Shown: positions 47,646-56,795, counted from the stretch's first letter. The stretch is DNA of 64,000 bases from Thioclava sp. GXIMD4216 (GCF_037949285.1 NZ_CP149926.1:909501-973500); one strand, 5' to 3'. Numbers and translations are program-made. The notes: generated by a model not told the origin, from the sequence alone.

Positions 47646-47707
47646 ATGCGGTAGGCATTCCGGCGGCAAGATGGTGCCGAGGGGGGGCTGCGAAGGGGGC
47701 GGTGCCG

Positions 47708-48166
47708 TCAGCCGCGCAGGCCCGTCTCGGTCAGGATGCCACGGCGCTTGGCTTCGTAATAATAGCCGCGCGAATACCAGTAAACGGCCTTGTCGCTGGA
47801 GCCATCGGCACACATCCATGCACCGCGAAGGTATTTACCGGCATATTTCAGGTTCGTTTCGGGGTCGAGAAGCCCGCTAGGCTTGCCGCGAAAACCCATC
47901 GCACCGGCGGTCTGCGGCGAGATCTGCATCAGGCCGTAATAGCTGCCATTGCGGGCATCGGGGCGGTAGCCGCTTTCGCGGGTGATCACGCGATGCATCA
48001 GCGTGCGCGGGATCTCGTAATGATCGGCATATTGGTTGATCATCTTGCGCAGTTGCGGGGTTTCGTTCGGGCGCAGGTTCATCTGCTGCTGCGGCGCTTT
48101 GGGCGTTGCCCCACAGGCGCTCAGCGCGAAAAGGCCAAGGAGCATGGACCGTCGTGACAAATGCAT
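47708..48166 (-). CDS. Lipoprotein lytic transglycosylase (SLT domain)
   Basis: A 152-residue lipoprotein with a twin-arginine-like start (LSRRSMLLGLFALSACG) and lipobox. The transglycosylase-SLT core has RVITRESGYRPDARNGSYYGLMQISPQTAGAMG, where the glutamate (RES) is catalytic. Length is short, so it is a minimal SLT enzyme that cleaves peptidoglycan between MurNAc and GlcNAc. It is convergent with the metalloprotease gene. Confidence 0.85.
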   Translation of the reverse strand: MHLSRRSMLLGLFALSACGATPKAPQQQMNLRPNETPQLRKMINQYADHYEIPRTLMHRVITRESGYRPDARNGSYYGLMQISPQTAGAMGFRGKPSGLLDPETNLKYAGKYLRGAWMCADGSSDKAVYWYSRGYYYEAKRRGILTETGLRG

Positions 48167-48236
48167 CTGAAAACCCCGGAAAGACCGATATCTCCAGTTA
48201 GCCAAAACTTTCCCGCACGGAAAGGGTGGGGGTGAC

Positions 48237-48260
48237 GCATCGGCAAGGATCTGCCGATGC
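48237..48260 (-). terminator. Perfect hairpin after the copper ATPase gene
   Basis: GCATCGGCA-AGGATC-TGCCGATGC, a nine-base-pair perfect stem in the 102-base gap between copA and the SLT gene, both minus strand. There is no U-tract, so it is a weak terminator candidate. Confidence 0.4.
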
Positions 48261-48268
48261 GCGCGGGC

Positions 48269-50716
48269 TTACAGTTTCAACCGCCGCAGCCGCAGGGCGT
48301 TCGTCACCACAAAGGTCGAGGAAAAGGCCATAGCCGCCGCTGCCAGAAGCGGCGACATGCCGGGGCCACCGAAAGGCACCAGAACGCCCATCGCAACAGG
48401 GATCAGCGCGGCATTATAGGCGAAGGCCCAGAACAGGTTCTCGCGGATATTGCGCATTACCGCACGCGACAGATGGACCGCCTGACCGACGCTGCGCGGA
48501 TCGCCCTGCATCAGCACCACCTCGGCGGTTTCGATCGCCACATCGGTGCCGGTGCCGATGGCGATGCCGATATCGGCTGCGGCCAGTGCGGGGGCATCAT
48601 TGATACCGTCCCCAACGAATGCGGTGGTGCCTTTGCGCTTCATGTCCTCAATGGCCGCGACCTTGCCGTCGGGCAGAACCTCGGCCACAACCGTCCCGAT
48701 CCCCAGCCCCTGCGCCACGCTTTGTGCCGTGCGGCGCAGATCCCCCGAGATCATGGCCGTCTCGACATGCGCCTTCTCGAGCGCCTGCACCGTTTCGACC
48801 GCTTGCGGCTTGATCGGGTCGGAGACCGCCATCAGCGCCGCAAGCTGCCCATCAATGCCGATCCAGATCGGGGTTTTCCCTTTGGCCGCCAGCGCATCGG
48901 CCTGGTCGCTCAGGGTGTCTGTCGCAATGCCATGCTCGTTCAGTGCCGCCGCATTGCCGATCACCAGTTTGTGCCCGTCGGCCTCGCCGGTCAGGCCGCG
49001 CCCTGTCTGGCTGCGCACCCGCTTGGCCTGGGCAGGGACGAGGCCGCGTGTCTCTGTCCCCTGCAAGATCGCATGGGCCAGCGGATGTTCGGAACGCGCC
49101 TCGATCCCTGCGGCCAGCCGCAATGTCTCGGTGGCGGGCGGGCTGTCGGGGGCGGCGATCAGGTCGCTCAAGACGGGGCGGCCTTCGGTCAGGGTGCCGG
49201 TCTTGTCAAAGGCGATGGTCTTGACCTCTGCCAGCCGTTGCAGCGCGTCACCGCGCCGGAACAGAAGCCCCATTTCGGCGGCACGTCCGGTGCCCACCAG
49301 AATCGAGACGGGCGTGGCCAGCCCCATCGCGCAGGGGCAGGCGATGATCATCACCGAAATGCCGGCCACCAGCGCATGGGTGAAGCCCTGTCCCGCGATC
49401 ATCCAGATCAGGAAGGTCAGCAGGGAAAGCCCGATCACCACCGGCACGAAAACCCGCGTGACACGGTCCACCAGTGCCTGCACCGGAAGCTTGCCGCCCT
49501 GTGCCTCTTCGACCATCGCGATGATGCGGGCAAGAACGGTCTCGGTGCCGGTCGCGGTAACGCGATAGACAAGCGGCACGGTGCCGTTGACGGTGCCGCC
49601 GGTGATGCTGCTGCCTTCGGATTTCTCGACCGGCGCGGCTTCGCCCGTCAGCATGGCTTCGTCGATCCAGCCCTGACCTTCGGTGACAATGCCATCGGCG
49701 GCAACCCGTGCACCGGGGGGCAGGTGGACCAGATCGCCCGCCGCCAGCTCGGCCACGGGCAGGTCGATGATCTGCTCGCCACGCTCGACGCGGGCGGTGT
49801 CGGGGCGCAAGCCCACCAACCGCGAGATCGCCTCGCCCGCGCGGCCCTTCGCCCGCGCTTCAAACCAGCGGCCCAGCAAAATCAGGGTGACAATCGTGGC
49901 GGCGGCTTCGAAATAGACGCCGCGCGCGCTTTCGGGCACCATATAGGGCACAAGCGTCACAAGGGTCGAATAGCCCCATGCCGCCAGCGCCCCGAGCGCC
50001 ACGAGCGAGTTCATCTCCGGGGCGCCGCGTTGCAGGGCGGGCAGGCCGAGGGTCAGGAAAATCCGCCCCGGTCCCAGAAGCACCAGCGTTGTCAGGACAA
50101 GCTGGATCACCCAGCTCAGCCGTTCACCGATCGTCATCTCGATCAGATGATGCATGCCGGGGATCAGGTGGCTGCCCATCGCCAGAATGAAGACCGGCAG
50201 GGTCAGCGCCGCAGACACGATCACATCGCGCCGCAGCTTGCGGGTTTCATCGGCCTGTTTATGGGCGCGATCGGGCGGCGGGGTCTCGGCCTTGCGCGGC
50301 TTGGCTTCCAGCCCGAGCGGCGCAAGAAGCCGGACCATCTCGCTTGGGGCAATCGCGCCTTGCGCGTAGCGGACATCGATCTGGCGCGCGGCGGTCTCGA
50401 CCGACAGGATGGCCGGATGCGCCAGCAGGGTGTCGCGGGCGCGGCTCTGTAGCTCGGCAGGGATGTCCGTGTCTGACGCCAGATCGGCCTCGGCCTCGGC
50501 AATCGGATAGCCTGCCGCCTCCAGCGAGCGGGCCAGATCCGCGCTTGCCGGACCGCCTTCCGTCGGGCTGTCGAAGTGCAGCGTGACATTGCGGGCCATC
50601 AGATTGGCGTTGGCCTGCCGCACGCCGGGAACGGCCAGAAGGGCCCGTTCGACCCGCCCTGTGCAGGCCCCGCAATGCATGCCATCCACGATAAACCTTG
50701 TATGAAGCTCTGTCAT
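48269..50716 (-). CDS. copA: Copper-translocating P1B-type ATPase
   Basis: An 815-residue P-type ATPase with one visible N-terminal heavy-metal-associated domain (GMHCGACTGRVE, residues 11-22). P-type motifs are LTGEAAPVE, the membrane metal site CPCAMGL, the phosphorylation site DKTGTLTEG and GDGINDAPALAAADIG. The CPC motif marks it as a copper(I) exporter. A second, degenerate HMA-like region may follow (residues about 75-125). No MerR/CueR-type regulator is adjacent. It keeps cytoplasmic copper low or supplies periplasmic cuproenzymes. Confidence 0.93.
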   Translation of the reverse strand: MTELHTRFIVDGMHCGACTGRVERALLAVPGVRQANANLMARNVTLHFDSPTEGGPASADLARSLEAAGYPIAEAEADLASDTDIPAELQSRARDTLLAHPAILSVETAARQIDVRYAQGAIAPSEMVRLLAPLGLEAKPRKAETPPPDRAHKQADETRKLRRDVIVSAALTLPVFILAMGSHLIPGMHHLIEMTIGERLSWVIQLVLTTLVLLGPGRIFLTLGLPALQRGAPEMNSLVALGALAAWGYSTLVTLVPYMVPESARGVYFEAAATIVTLILLGRWFEARAKGRAGEAISRLVGLRPDTARVERGEQIIDLPVAELAAGDLVHLPPGARVAADGIVTEGQGWIDEAMLTGEAAPVEKSEGSSITGGTVNGTVPLVYRVTATGTETVLARIIAMVEEAQGGKLPVQALVDRVTRVFVPVVIGLSLLTFLIWMIAGQGFTHALVAGISVMIIACPCAMGLATPVSILVGTGRAAEMGLLFRRGDALQRLAEVKTIAFDKTGTLTEGRPVLSDLIAAPDSPPATETLRLAAGIEARSEHPLAHAILQGTETRGLVPAQAKRVRSQTGRGLTGEADGHKLVIGNAAALNEHGIATDTLSDQADALAAKGKTPIWIGIDGQLAALMAVSDPIKPQAVETVQALEKAHVETAMISGDLRRTAQSVAQGLGIGTVVAEVLPDGKVAAIEDMKRKGTTAFVGDGINDAPALAAADIGIAIGTGTDVAIETAEVVLMQGDPRSVGQAVHLSRAVMRNIRENLFWAFAYNAALIPVAMGVLVPFGGPGMSPLLAAAAMAFSSTFVVTNALRLRRLKL

Positions 50717-51002
50717 ACACCATCCCCCGAGTCCCGTACCTGTTTACCAGATAGGAAGGCCGCACCGGATTGACCACCGCCAAAGAGGCAATTTCCGGCA
50801 CCACAAAGCAGGCGCGGACCGTTTGACGTGTCATCTTTGCGATATGTGAAGATTTTCTGTTCTAGGATCTTGGCAAGCGCTCTCCTTTCGCGGATGCCTT
50901 GGGATAAGCTGTTTTAAGATAAAGATGCGGGTTTCGACCGCTGGTTTTGAAGTGACGATTCATCGCGGTTGAACGGCATCTGCCTGTTACGGGAGATAAC
51001 AT

Positions 51003-51590
51003 ATGAAGCGTCGCTCTGTGCTTGGTGGCCTGGCGGGCCTGTCTGCTCTGACGGTCCCGACCCTTGGATTGGCTCAGGAAATCGAGACCTCTTCTGCGCC
51101 TGCCCCCAAAACCTGGCCGATTGCCCAGCAGTTCTATCCGCGCGAGGTGCGCGTGAGGCCCGAGCTGGAGGTCGGCTCGATCATCGTGCTGTCGGATAAG
51201 TTCTTCCTCTACCACATCACCGCCCCCGGGGTTGCGATGCGCTATGGCGTTGCCGTGGGCAAGAACGAGCTGGTCTTCCGCGGCAAAGCGGTTGTGGCGC
51301 GCAAGGTCAAATGGCCAAGCTGGACGCCCACGCCCGATATGATCAAACGCGAGCCCGACCATTACGCGAAATATGCAGATGGTATGCCGGGTGGTCCGAA
51401 CAACCCTTTGGGCGCGCGGGCGATGTATCTGTATCAGGACGGGCATGATACGGCGATCCGCATTCATGGCACGACTCAGCCCAGCTCTATCGGTCACGCG
51501 GTCTCCAACGGATGTTTGCGCATGGTCAATGATCATGTGATCGCGCTCTATGATGCGGTGAAGATTGGCACGCCGGTGACGGTCTATTGA
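51003..51590 (+). CDS. L,D-transpeptidase (YkuD domain)
   Basis: A 195-residue secreted protein with a signal peptide (RRSVLGGLAGLSALTVPTLGLAQ) and a YkuD catalytic motif HGTTQPSSIGHAVSNGCLRM (HX..S-X-GC-X-RM) with the active cysteine near the C-terminus. It cross-links peptidoglycan stem peptides or attaches proteins. Twin arginines open the signal, so Tat export is possible. It is divergent from copA, with a 286-base gap in which I see no definite operator. Confidence 0.9.
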   Translation: MKRRSVLGGLAGLSALTVPTLGLAQEIETSSAPAPKTWPIAQQFYPREVRVRPELEVGSIIVLSDKFFLYHITAPGVAMRYGVAVGKNELVFRGKAVVARKVKWPSWTPTPDMIKREPDHYAKYADGMPGGPNNPLGARAMYLYQDGHDTAIRIHGTTQPSSIGHAVSNGCLRMVNDHVIALYDAVKIGTPVTVY

Positions 51591-51665
51591 TTTGCCGCCA
51601 AAACGGGGCGGTTTTCCCTGTCGCAGCGGCAATGCGAAAAAGATGACGATTTTCCGAAATTGGGG

Positions 51666-51694
51666 TTGACGCTCTGCGGCCCAGACCGTAGATA
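51666..51694 (+). promoter_or_regulatory. Promoter of the tRNA-Met gene
   Basis: TTGACG (51666-51671), a 17-base spacer and TAGATA (51689-51694), 10 bases ahead of the mature tRNA end. A clear sigma-70-type promoter. Confidence 0.75.
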
Positions 51695-51704
51695 GCCGCT
51701 CAAT

Positions 51705-51781
51705 GGCTAGGTAGCTCAGCTGGTTAGAGCACACGACTCATAATCGTGGGGTCGGGGGTTCAAGTCCCCCCCTCGCCACCA
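51705..51781 (+). tRNA. tRNA-Met (CAU), elongator type
   Basis: A 77-base cloverleaf including an encoded CCA. D-arm GCTCAGCTGGTTAGAGC, anticodon arm CACGA-CTCATAA-TCGTG with anticodon CAT, and T-arm GGGGG-TTCAAGT-CCCCC are intact. GGCTAGGTAGCTCAG and GGGGTC in the variable loop resemble elongator tRNA-Met rather than initiator or tRNA-Ile2. In the acceptor stem GGCTAGG pairs with CCTCGCC except at position 4:69 (T against C), an unusual mismatch. Confidence 0.92.
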
Positions 51782-51806
51782 CTTCCAAATCTTCGGAAAA
51801 CAAAGA

Positions 51807-51836
51807 CAAACGCGCTACGGCGCGTTGTTTTTGTTT
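51807..51836 (+). terminator. Terminator after tRNA-Met
   Basis: AACGCGC-TACG-GCGCGTT followed by GTTTTTGTTT, about 30 bases after the tRNA. Confidence 0.85.
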
Positions 51837-51893
51837 GGTCTTCGCCTGGGGCAGGATGGTGCTGCCCTGCCGATGGGACGGGGCTGGCTAAAC

Positions 51894-51935
51894 GGGTCTG
51901 GCCAAAAGGGTCTGGCCAAAAGGGTCGGGCCGGAG
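51894..51935. repeat. Short tandem repeat of a 14-mer
   Basis: GGGTCTGGCCAAAA occurs twice in tandem (51894-51907, 51908-51921), with a degenerate third copy beginning GGGTCGGGCC. It lies in the gap between tRNA-Met and the small minus-strand gene. No function is visible. Confidence 0.6.
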
Positions 51936-51966
51936 GGGGCAAGAGGACGGGCAAGGCTATGGCTTG

Positions 51967-52170
51967 CTACGTCTTCAGCGCAGCTTTCAGGGCTTCCAGC
52001 GCGGCAATCGTGTCATCATAGCTGTGCAGCGATTTTGGATGGTCGGCGCGGTTGCGGTGGTAGAAGGCGATCCAGTCGTCCAGCTCTTCCACAGGGTAGG
52101 TATTGAACCAGACCCCTACGGTTAGGGTGAATGTCTTGCCACCGTCGTCCAGTTCGGCCTTTGCGGGCAT
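51967..52170 (-). CDS. 67-residue protein, unknown
   Basis: A 67-residue acidic protein. FTLTVGVWFNTYPVEELDDW is followed by a helical charged region (ADHPKSLHSYDDTIAALEALKAAL). ATG 52170 is chosen because GGAG lies six bases upstream; an in-frame ATG at 52182 is the alternative. I do not recognise the family. Neither signal peptide nor membrane segment is present, so it is cytoplasmic. Expression is likely but not proven. Confidence 0.55.
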   Translation of the reverse strand: MPAKAELDDGGKTFTLTVGVWFNTYPVEELDDWIAFYHRNRADHPKSLHSYDDTIAALEALKAALKT

Positions 52171-52239
52171 GGTATTCTCCATCTGCGTCTCGGGCGTCTT
52201 TAACCGAGCCCGAGCATGATGACAAAGCGCAAGTGTCGA

Positions 52240-52261
52240 AGGGCGCCCGCTTGGGGCGCCC
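52240..52261 (-). terminator. Weak terminator after the large OmpA-domain gene
   Basis: AGGGCGCC-CGCTTG-GGCGCCCT hairpin. The T-run after it on the minus strand is poor (TTCGACACTT). Confidence 0.45.
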
Positions 52262-52286
52262 TAACATCGTCGGTGCGTGCTCCGGA

Positions 52287-54554
52287 TCAGTTCGCGGCGA
52301 CACGCAGCAGATCGGTAACGCGACGGATGGTCACGCGGCGGTTCTGTTCAGAGGCACCTTGCGTGTTTTCCTTCAGATATTCCTCGCCATAACCTTGCAC
52401 GACAAGGTTCTCCGGCGGGATGTCGAAATATTCCGTCAGTGCCAGAGCCATCGATTCGGCGCGGCGGTCCGACAGGGCCAGATTATAGGCCGCGTTCCCG
52501 ACCGCATCGGTGTGACCTTCGATCAGGAAGATCTCCTGCGGGTTCTCGCGGATACGGGCCTTGATCGCCTCGCCCAGATCGGAAAGTGCCTGCGCCTGCT
52601 CGGGCTGGATCGCGGCGGAGCCTGTCGCGAAGGTCACATTCTCCACCGAAATGGCCGGTGCCAATGCGCGCACCGACGGGATCTGACGGATCTGCGACAG
52701 GGTGAACCCACGGTTCACATCGGCATTACGGGCCAAGGCATCGCGCAGGGCGGTCTCGTTGCTGGTGCTGGAGACATCACGGAAATTGGCGCGCGGCAGG
52801 TCGGAGACCTGCACAGGTGCGGCTCCGCGCGAATCGTCGATCAGGATGTAGCGCGTGCCGTCCGGCTCGATCCGGCTCCGCTGGACGATGCGGCGCTGGG
52901 CATCATAGATGGTGACGATCTGCGCGCCATCGGGACGTTCGGTGATGGTGCGCGTCGAGCCGTCGTCATAATCGCGGGTGCGGATCGTCGAGCCCGGCTG
53001 ACGCAAGAGCGCGTTGTCATCCTTGATCAGACCATAGCTGCCATCGGGGTTCTGGACCACGACACGGTCGCCGGAATTAACCGCAACCTCGGAGCCATTC
53101 TGCAAAATCGCCCCGACGGCCAGCGCCCCAAGCCCTGCAATCGCGACTTTCTCGAAATCCGAGAGACCCGATTTCTTGTCGGCCTCGGGCGATTTCCCGC
53201 TTGGTTTGGCATTGACGGCGGTGGCGAAATCCTCGGCAGAGGAACGCGCGTTGTCTTTGGTAATGACCTCCTCGGTCATCGGCGCCCCCTCTGCGGAGTT
53301 GGCGCGCGGCTTGTCACCTGCGGCGGGCATGTCGGCCTTGTCTGCAAGGGCCTCGTTCTTCACCGGCGCCCCTTCGCTGGCGCGCTGGCGTGCGTCTTCT
53401 GTGGCCTGTAGAGCCTCTTCGACACGGCGCGGCTCTTGGGTCTCCTGCCGACTGTCTTTGCCGTCACGGGGGGCGGCTGCCTCAGCATTCGCCCCGGCGG
53501 CGCGGGGATCTGCCGGTTGGGCCGCCTGCTTTTCGGCCAGAGCCTTGGACAGCGATTGCGCCTCTGTCTTGCCGCTCTCTTGCTGCGCCGCGTCCTGTTC
53601 GGAAGCTGCGGCCTTGCCCTTACGGTCTGCGGCATCGGACGGGGCGGGTTGGGTCTGAGGGGCGTCGCTCTGGTCGCGCGCCTCTCCGGCCTTGGTCTTC
53701 GATGCCGTGCTGCCATCTGCGGGCTTGGCACCTGCGGGCTTGGACTGTTCTGCCGTCGCCGGATCGGCGCTGTCGCCGCCCAGTTTGCGCTTGAGCGCGT
53801 CAACCTTACCGCCTTCTGCATCCGCTTTCAGCTCGGGCTTTCCGGCTTGGGTCCCGCTTTTGCCGGTGCCCAGAAGGCCTGCCTCGGGCTGGGCCTTGGG
53901 CTCTGCCTGTGATGTGCCGTCTTGTGCCTTGGGGGTGCCTTTCGCGGTATCGGCCTGTTCCGACGTCGCCTTTTTCACCGCGTCCGAGGCCGAGGGCTTC
54001 GAGGAGGATTGGGCCGAGGATTGTGGGGCACCGCTTTTGTCCGCGCGCGGTGCGGGCGCGGTGTTCTGGCCTTCATCCTTGGCCTTGGAGGTGGCTCGGG
54101 TGCCGAGTTCGGGGCTGGCGTCAGGGGCCGCGCCCTGTGATCCGGTGTCCGGTTTCGGGTCGGATTTCGGGTCAGCGGTGCGGGCCTCCATTTTCTTGCG
54201 GGCCGCTTCGGTCTGTGCATCCGCCTGTGCACGCGCTTGCGCGGATTGCGCCGCCTCGCTGCGCTTTTCGGCCTGGGAATTGGGGCTTGCGGCGGTCATG
54301 CCCTCGCACAGCTCTGCTGCGGCCTTGGCGGAGACGCCGTTTTTGCTTTGGGTCTCGATACAGGTAGTCGCGCGGGCCTGACTGGGGCCGGTGTCCTCTT
54401 TGCCCGAGGACATCTTGCCGCGATCCGTATCGGGACGGTCTTCGGACTGGGCCTGTTTCGGCACCGCTGGGATGGTTTGCGCGACCGTCAGACTGGGGGC
54501 CAAAGTGGCCAGCGCGGCAATGAGGGCGGTCGTGTTACGAAGTTTACTCTTCAT
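52287..54554 (-). CDS. Large OmpA-domain protein with long Ala/Lys/Asp-rich disordered region
   Basis: About 755 residues. A signal peptide (KLRNTTALIAALATLAPSLTVAQ) is followed by some 450 residues of low-complexity Ala, Lys, Glu, Asp, Pro and Ser (residues about 30-480), predicted disordered. A segment about 485-640 holds a hydrophobic patch (VAIAGLGALAVGAIL) and a region with YDDGSTRTITERPDGAQIV. The C-terminal OmpA domain has FATGSAAIQPEQAQAL, IEGHTDAVGNAAYNLALSDRRAESM and GASEQNRRVTIRRV. It probably spans from outer membrane to peptidoglycan. ATG 54554 is preferred over 54557 because AGGAGG would lie too close. Confidence 0.82.
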   Translation of the reverse strand: MKSKLRNTTALIAALATLAPSLTVAQTIPAVPKQAQSEDRPDTDRGKMSSGKEDTGPSQARATTCIETQSKNGVSAKAAAELCEGMTAASPNSQAEKRSEAAQSAQARAQADAQTEAARKKMEARTADPKSDPKPDTGSQGAAPDASPELGTRATSKAKDEGQNTAPAPRADKSGAPQSSAQSSSKPSASDAVKKATSEQADTAKGTPKAQDGTSQAEPKAQPEAGLLGTGKSGTQAGKPELKADAEGGKVDALKRKLGGDSADPATAEQSKPAGAKPADGSTASKTKAGEARDQSDAPQTQPAPSDAADRKGKAAASEQDAAQQESGKTEAQSLSKALAEKQAAQPADPRAAGANAEAAAPRDGKDSRQETQEPRRVEEALQATEDARQRASEGAPVKNEALADKADMPAAGDKPRANSAEGAPMTEEVITKDNARSSAEDFATAVNAKPSGKSPEADKKSGLSDFEKVAIAGLGALAVGAILQNGSEVAVNSGDRVVVQNPDGSYGLIKDDNALLRQPGSTIRTRDYDDGSTRTITERPDGAQIVTIYDAQRRIVQRSRIEPDGTRYILIDDSRGAAPVQVSDLPRANFRDVSSTSNETALRDALARNADVNRGFTLSQIRQIPSVRALAPAISVENVTFATGSAAIQPEQAQALSDLGEAIKARIRENPQEIFLIEGHTDAVGNAAYNLALSDRRAESMALALTEYFDIPPENLVVQGYGEEYLKENTQGASEQNRRVTIRRVTDLLRVAAN

Positions 54555-54676
54555 CATTCCTCCTGAGCGACCCCCGATAACGGCGGGGTGTCTTTTCAGG
54601 TGGATAACCAAGCCGGTCCGATAAATGTTCCTGATCTTATTCGTCGCAGCCGCGAGAACTGCCCGGATCCGGTTGT

Positions 54677-54704
54677 GAAAAAGGGCACCAGTGGCGGTGC
54701 CCTT
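54677..54704 (-). terminator. Rho-independent terminator after the BMP-family gene
   Basis: On the minus strand AAGGGCACC-GCCACT-GGTGCCCTT is followed by TTTCAC. It ends the purine transport operon. Confidence 0.78.
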
Positions 54705-54727
54705 CCCACATTCCAAGGGGTTAGGTC

Positions 54728-55813
54728 TTAGCCGGGGATTTCGGCGGAAATCCCCTCGACATAGAAATTCAGCCCGGCCAGCGTTGCATCATCCGCCACT
54801 TCGCCCTCGGCGAGCCAGTCCGAACCGTCCTGTTTTTTCAACGGGCCGGTGAAGGGGTGGTAGCTGCCCGAACGGATCGCCTCGATCAGCGCCTCGGCCT
54901 CCTGCTTGACTTCGGCGGGCACCGCATCGGTGATTTCACCGATCTTCACCATGCCGCTGTCGATACCGCCCCAAGTGGCATCGGCCTTCCACGACCCTTC
55001 CAGAGCCGCCGCAACGCGCCCTTTGTAATAGGGGGCCCAGTTGTCGATGGTCGAGCTGACGCGCGGTTTGGGCGCGAAGTTCGACATATCCGAGGCCTGC
55101 CCGAAAGTGATCACATTGCCGGCTTCCTGCGCCTTGGCCTGCGGCGCGGTGGAATCGGTATGCTGCAAGATCACATCGACACCATCGGCGATCAGGGCAG
55201 CTGCGGCATCGGCCTCTTTGGCGGGGTCGAACCATGTATAGGCCCAGACCACCGAGATCTGCACATCAGGATTGACCTTCTTGGCGTGGATATAGGCCGC
55301 ATTGATCCCTTGGATCACTTCAGGGATCGGGAAGGAGCCGATATAGCCGATCTTGTTCGACTTGGTCATGCGCCCTGCGATGGTGCCCTGAATGGCGCGA
55401 CCCTGATAGAAGCGTGCATCATAGGTGCCGACATTCTCGGCGCGTTTGTAGCCCGTGCAATGCTCGAATTTCACATTCGGGAATTTGGCCGCAACGTTGA
55501 TCACGGAATCCATATAGCCGAAAGAGGTCGCAAAGATCAGCTCATGGCCTTCCAGCGCCAGAGAGGTCAGCGCGCGCTCGGCATCGGGGCCTTCGGGAAC
55601 CGATTCAATGAACTTGGTCTGGATCTTGTCGCCATATTCGGCCTCGATCGCCTGACGGCCCTGATCATGCTGGTAGGACCAGCCCATATCGCCCACGGGG
55701 CCGACATAGATGAAGCCGATCTTCAGCGGATCGTCCTGTGCGAAAGCCGGTGCGCCGGTGGCGGCAATGCCGGCCATAGCAGCCGAGGAGGCAAGGAAAG
55801 TTCTGCGTTTCAT
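54728..55813 (-). CDS. BMP-family ABC transporter substrate-binding protein (nucleobase/nucleoside type)
   Basis: A 361-residue secreted protein with a twin-arginine-like signal (KRRTFLASSAAMAGIAATGAPAFA). The PnrA/BMP core includes IGFIYVGPVGDMGWSYQHDQG, LEGHELIFATSFGYMD, IGYIGSFPIPEVIQGINA and DVILQHTDSTA. Members bind purine nucleosides or nucleobases. It is the last gene of an operon with two permeases, an ATPase and xdhABC, so purines are the likely ligand. ATG 55813 fits the signal peptide. Confidence 0.92.
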   Translation of the reverse strand: MKRRTFLASSAAMAGIAATGAPAFAQDDPLKIGFIYVGPVGDMGWSYQHDQGRQAIEAEYGDKIQTKFIESVPEGPDAERALTSLALEGHELIFATSFGYMDSVINVAAKFPNVKFEHCTGYKRAENVGTYDARFYQGRAIQGTIAGRMTKSNKIGYIGSFPIPEVIQGINAAYIHAKKVNPDVQISVVWAYTWFDPAKEADAAAALIADGVDVILQHTDSTAPQAKAQEAGNVITFGQASDMSNFAPKPRVSSTIDNWAPYYKGRVAAALEGSWKADATWGGIDSGMVKIGEITDAVPAEVKQEAEALIEAIRSGSYHPFTGPLKKQDGSDWLAEGEVADDATLAGLNFYVEGISAEIPG

Positions 55814-55865
55814 GGAAGGTTCCCCTTGGATTGCGGGCATCTTTATGCACCCCGAGACTAGCCCC

Positions 55866-56795
55866 TCAACGAGAGGCATGGAAGGATTTTCCGAGACTTC
55901 CCGGTCCGGCCTGTGCGCCATGCCGGTGGGTCATCGACAAAAGGACGAGCGCCACGATCGTGACGAGATAGGGGGCCATCGACAGCAGATGTACCGGAAT
56001 GGAATAGCCTGCCGCCTGTAGCTGGAGTTGTAGCGCCGTAATGCCCCCGAAAAGATAAGATCCGATCAACGCGCGTTCGGGGCGCCATGAGGCAAAGACC
56101 ACGATGGCCAGCGCGATCCAGCCCGCGCCTGCGGTCATGCCCTCGGTCCATTGCGGCACCCGCACGAGGCTGAGATAGGCGCCCCCGATCCCCGCCAGCG
56201 CGCCGCCAAAGGCCAGCGCGGCAAAGCGCATCGCGATAACGCGGTAGCCAAGCGCATGGGCGGCGTCATGGTTTTCGCCCACGGCTTTCAGGATCAGCCC
56301 CGCGCGGGTGAATTTCAGAAAGGCCCAAGTGGCGGCGCAAAGGGCCAGCGACAGATAGACCACCCAGTCATGTGAAAACAGGATGCGGCCCAGCACCGGC
56401 AGATCGCTTAGCGGCCCGAAGTCGATCTTGCCGGTCGCGGGCGGGCGCACGCCTTCGAAGGATTTGCCCAAAAGCGCCGAGAGCCCCAGCCCGAAGAGCG
56501 TCAGCGCCAGCCCCGTCGCCACCTGGTTTGACAGGAAGATCTGCGTCAACAGCCCGAAAAGCAGCGCCATCACCACGCCCGATAACGCCGCCGCCGCAAA
56601 CCCCGCCACCGGACTTCCCGTGGCCACCGCAGCGGCAAAACCGCCGATGGCCCCCATGATCATCATGCCTTCGACCCCGAGGTTCAGCACGCCCGAGCGT
56701 TCCACCACCAACTCGCCCGTGGCCGCCAGCAGGACCGGCGTCGAGGCGGTCATCAGCATGGCGATCAGAGTGACAATATCGATACCGCCGATCAT
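55866..56795 (-). CDS. ABC transporter permease (BMP/RbsC-like), second permease
   Basis: A 309-residue polytopic permease with about nine helices. LVVERSGVLNLGVEGMMIMGAI is the signature of permeases working with BMP-type binding proteins. ATG overlaps the stop of the small upstream gene by four bases. It pairs with the permease at 57181-58257 to form a heterodimeric channel for purines. Confidence 0.92.
   Translation of the reverse strand: MIGGIDIVTLIAMLMTASTPVLLAATGELVVERSGVLNLGVEGMMIMGAIGGFAAAVATGSPVAGFAAAALSGVVMALLFGLLTQIFLSNQVATGLALTLFGLGLSALLGKSFEGVRPPATGKIDFGPLSDLPVLGRILFSHDWVVYLSLALCAATWAFLKFTRAGLILKAVGENHDAAHALGYRVIAMRFAALAFGGALAGIGGAYLSLVRVPQWTEGMTAGAGWIALAIVVFASWRPERALIGSYLFGGITALQLQLQAAGYSIPVHLLSMAPYLVTIVALVLLSMTHRHGAQAGPGSLGKSFHASR

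Noticed and set aside
48257-50452. 731-codon open frame opposite the copper ATPase.
   Set aside because: All P-type ATPase motifs lie on the minus strand; the plus-strand translation is a His/Arg/Gln-rich shadow.
50717-51002. Possible MerR/CueR-type operator upstream of copA.
   Set aside because: CCTTCC and AGGT half-sites are present but spacing does not match the CueR pattern, and no CueR gene is adjacent.
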